From Arenicola marina (taxonomy: Eukaryota > Annelida > Polychaeta > Arenicolidae), in the NCBI GenBank assembly GCA_964019135.1, contig OZ025260.1, forward strand, positions 36,016,254 to 36,080,253: 64,000 nt of DNA, given 5' to 3'. Shown here piece after piece: positions 61,097-64,000 of this stretch (the first letter of the stretch is position 1; each line of letters begins with the position of its first letter). The position numbers and the translations under genes are program-made. The notes below the pieces were generated by a model. The model searched no databases, had not been told where the DNA came from, and saw only the letters and a list, made by a program, of their open reading frames with translations.

Positions 61097-62965
61097 ATGA
61101 CGTTGAACAAGGACTGGCTGAGGCTGTAGGGACATAAGGACTGACTGAGGCTGTAGTGACACAAAGACTGCCTAAGGCTGTAGGGACACAAGGACTGACA
61201 GAGGCTGTAGTGACACAAGGACTGACTGAGGCTGTAGTGACACAAGGACTGACTGAGGCTGTAGTGACACAAGGACTGGCTGAGGCTGTAGTGACACAAG
61301 GACTGACTGAGGCTGTAGTGACACAAGGACTGACTGAAGCTGTAGTGACACAAGGACTGACTGAGGCTGTAGTGACACAAGGACTGACTGAGGCTGTAGT
61401 GACACAAGGACTGACTGAGGCCGTAGTGACACAAGGACTACTGAGGCTGTAAGGACACAAGGACTGACTGAGGCTGTAAGGACACAAGGACTGACTGAGG
61501 CTGTAGTGACACAAGGACTGACTGAGGCTGAAGGGACACAAGGACTGACTGAGGCTGTAGGGACACAAGGACTGACTGAGGCTGTAGGGACACAAGGACT
61601 GACTGAGGCTGTAGTGACACAAGGATTCGCTGAGGCTGTAGTGACACAAGGACGGACTGAGGCTGTTGTGACACAAGGACTGACTCAGGCTGTAGTGACA
61701 CAAGGACTGACTGAGGCTGTAGTGACACAAGGACTGACTGAGGCTGTAGTGACACAAGGACTGACTGAGGCTGTAGGGACACAAGAACTGACTGAGGCTG
61801 TAGTGACACAAGGACTGACTGAGGCTGTAGGGACACAAGAACTGACTGAGGCTGTAGTGACACAAGGACTGACTGAGGCTGTAGTGACACAAGGACTGAC
61901 TGAGGCTGTAGGGACACAAGAACTGACTGAGGCTGTAGGGACACAAGAACTGACTGAGGCTGTAGGGACACAAGAACTGACTGAGGCTGTAATGACACAA
62001 GAACTGACTGAGGCTGTAGTGACACAAGAACTGACTTAGGCTGTAGTGACACAAGGACTGACTTAGGCTGTAGTGGCACAAGGACTGACTGAGGCTGTAG
62101 TGACACAAGAACTGACTAAGGCTGTAGGGACACAAGGACTGACTGAGGCTGTAGTGACACAAGGACTGACTGAGGCTGTAGAGACACAAGAACTGACTGA
62201 GGCTGTAGGGACACAAGAACTGACTGAGGCTGTAGGGACACAAGAACTGACTGAGGCTGTAGGGACACAAGAACTGACTCAGGCTGTAGGGACACAAGGA
62301 CTGACTGAGGCTGTAGGGACACAAGGACTGACTGAGGCTGTAGTGACACAAGGACTGACTGAGGCTGTAGTGACACAAGGACTGACTGAGGCTGTAGTGA
62401 CACAAGGACTGACTGAGGCTGTAGTGACACAAGGACTGACTGAGGCTGTAGGGACACAAGAACTGACTGATGCTGTAGGGACACAAGAACTGAATGAGGC
62501 TGTAATGACACAAGGAGTGACTGAGGCTGTAGTGATACAAGGACTGACTGAGGCTGTAGGGGAACAAGAACTGACTGAGGCTGTAGGGACACAAGAACTG
62601 ACTCAGGCTGTAGGGACACAAGAACTGACTGAGGCTGTAGTGACACAAGAACTGACTGAGGCTGTAGGGACACAAGGACTGACTGAGGCTGTAATGACAC
62701 AAGGACTGACTGAGGCTGTAGTGACACAAGGGCTGACTGAGGCTGTAGTGACACAAGGACTGACTGAGGCTGTAGTGACACAATGACTGACTGAGGCTGT
62801 AGTGACACAAGGACTGACTGAGGCCGTAGTGACACAAGGACTGACTGAGGCTGTAGGGACACAAGGACTGATTGAGGCTGTAGTGACACAAGGACTGACT
62901 GAGGCTGTAGTGACACAGGGACTGACAGGCTGTAGTGACACAAGAACTGACTGAGACTGTAGTGA
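61097..62965. repeat. 27-bp minisatellite, about 69 copies, in a NUP54 intron
   Basis: The unit is GGACTGACTGAGGCTGTAG plus TGACACAA or GGACACAA, 27 bp. It runs to about 30 bases before the acceptor of the next exon. Because 27 is a multiple of three and the minus strand lacks stops, a 623-codon Ser/Leu/Cys-rich frame appears; it is an artefact. Each unit contains ACTGACTGA, which resembles a branch-point consensus. Confidence 0.95.
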
Positions 62966-62996
62966 CACAAGGAATGACGGGGTCTTGCTCTGACAG

Positions 62997-63116
62997 GTGA
63001 TGGTGAAGCAGGAGATTGCCAGGAAGACGGGGTACGCCATTCAGGCGGACGAGGAGCAGCTACGAACGCAACTAGAGGCCATTCAAGCCGAGCTGAACGC
63101 GCCCACCCGATTCAAG
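62997..63116 (+). CDS. NUP54: NUP54 exon, C-terminal helical region
   Basis: Acceptor CTCTGACAG and donor AAG|GTCAGT bound 120 bases, 40 codons, phase 0. It encodes VMVK, QEIARKTGYAIQADEEQLR and AELNAPTRFK. The KSGYAIQADEE-type block is the most conserved part of NUP54 across animals, so the family call is firm. The remaining 3' exons lie beyond the window. Confidence 0.95.
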
Positions 63117-63130
63117 GTCAGTCAAGGTCA
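63110..63130 (+). repeat. 10-bp duplication across the NUP54 5' splice site
   Basis: TCAAGGTCAG is followed at once by TCAAGGTCAA, so the exon-intron junction AAG|GTCA is present twice, ten bases apart. The first copy is the donor in frame with the family sequence. Confidence 0.7.
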
Positions 63131-63365
63131 AATCATTCACCATGCACGTTCTTCGTGTCCTAGCTCTGTGATCAAACAGTGATGTTTGGACTGCCTTTTG
63201 TTTACTATCATATATCTTTGTCAATTGAAAAAAGATCGGTTAGGTGCATGATTGTTTTTGAGATGACGGGTCATATGAATGGTCTGGTGGTTTGCGCGCT
63301 CGGCGTTATCGAGCGACCAGCCGTCGTGTTGGAATCTTTCTCCGAAAAGGGTACAGGGTTCCGCT
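63117..63365 (+). other. NUP54 intron start with a possible tRNA-like remnant
   Basis: Unique intron sequence. At 63,278-63,300 TGGTCTGGTGGTTTGCGCGC looks like a polymerase III A box, and GGGTTCCGCTCAACCC follows about 50 bases later as a poor B box. It may be a decayed tRNA-derived SINE. Confidence 0.3.
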
Positions 63366-64000
63366 CAACCCTTCATCGTTCCCATCGACGCGATATGATG
63401 CCTTCATCGTTCCCATCGACGCGATATGATGCCTTCATCGTTCCCATTGACGCGATATGATGCCTTCATCGTTCCCATCGACGCGATATGATGCCTTCAT
63501 CGTTCCCATTGACGCGATATGATGCCTTCATCGTTCCCATCGACGCGATATGATGCCTTCATCGTTCCCATTGACGCGATATGATGCCTTCATCGTTCCC
63601 ATTGACGCGATATGATGCCTTCATCGTTCCCATCGACGCGATATGATGCCTTCATCGTTCCCATTGACGCGATATGATGCCTTCATCGTTCCCATCGACG
63701 CGATATGATGCCTTCATCGTTCCCATTGACGCGATATGATGCCTTCATCGTTCCCATTGACGCGATATGATGCCTTCATCGTTCCCATTGACGCGATATG
63801 ATGCCTTCATCGTTCCCATTGACGCGATATGATGCCTTCATCGTTCCCATTGACGCGATATGATGCCTTCATCGTTCCCATCGACGCGATATGATGCCTT
63901 CATCGTTCCCATCGACGCGATATGATGCCTTCATCGTTCCCATTGACGCGATATGATGCCTTCATCGTTCCCATTGACGCGATATGATGCCTTCATCGTT
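63366..64000. repeat. 31-bp minisatellite, at least 20 copies, runs off the window
   Basis: The unit contains CGCGATATGATGCCTTCATC and GTTCCCATCGA or GTTCCCATTGA, period 31 (63,390 and 63,421). It lies in the NUP54 intron after the exon ending at 63,116 and continues past position 64,000. Confidence 0.95.

Noticed and set aside
61020..62891. 623-codon minus-strand frame rich in Ser, Leu, Cys and Tyr
   Set aside because: It is produced by the 27-bp array, whose length is divisible by three. The region is a NUP54 intron on the other strand.

Overview
The window is animal (metazoan) nuclear DNA. Genes are split by GT-AG introns with consistent phases, there are tRNA-derived SINEs and a non-LTR retrotransposon tail, and two intronless class A GPCR genes. 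About 60 percent of the 64 kb is tandem repeat. The best guess is an invertebrate deuterostome, probably a cephalochordate (amphioxus). The grounds are the divergent amine-type GPCRs, a SUEL-lectin-type membrane protein and minisatellites that span an exon-intron junction. The species call is inference.

Layout, left to right. 1-1,590: a 46-bp minisatellite. 2,282-5,030: a complete single-exon GPCR gene on the minus strand with TATA box, poly(A) signal and a 52-bp repeat that contains its stop codon. 4,900-7,400: non-coding, partly C-rich. 7,440-12,610: a 48-bp (3 x 16) minisatellite. 12,883-39,490: five minus-strand exons whose phases join into the 3' part of one gene. They encode two SUEL/galactose-lectin-like domains, a 12-residue stalk, one transmembrane helix and a short tail with an ITIM-like tyrosine motif. 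One intron of this gene is 24.4 kb and is almost entirely a 59-bp minisatellite with multi-kilobase higher-order duplications. 39,500-44,670: non-coding with repeat remnants. 44,675-48,097: a second single-exon GPCR on the minus strand with a third intracellular loop of about 800 residues. 48,100-54,500: repeat remnants and two 17-bp minisatellites. 54,556-64,000: plus-strand exons of the nucleoporin gene NUP54, with minisatellites in all three introns that are at least partly visible and a 200-N assembly gap.

The most remarkable structure is in NUP54. Directly after the exon at 54,556-54,758 there are about 90 tandem copies of a 59-bp unit made of the last 49 bases of that exon plus the first 10 bases of the intron. 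The intron therefore starts with about 90 near-perfect 5' splice sites (GTAAGT). Only the first gives an open reading frame; every downstream donor would leave an in-frame TGA in the mRNA. The second item of interest is the lectin-like receptor with an ITIM-like tail. The third is the pair of GPCRs that keep the amine-binding Asp3.32 and the DRY motif but have Arg or Lys in place of the Trp6.48 toggle.

The genes do not form an operon or an obvious pathway. The shared theme is minisatellite growth in introns and at gene boundaries. Most apparent open reading frames in the window are by-products of these arrays.
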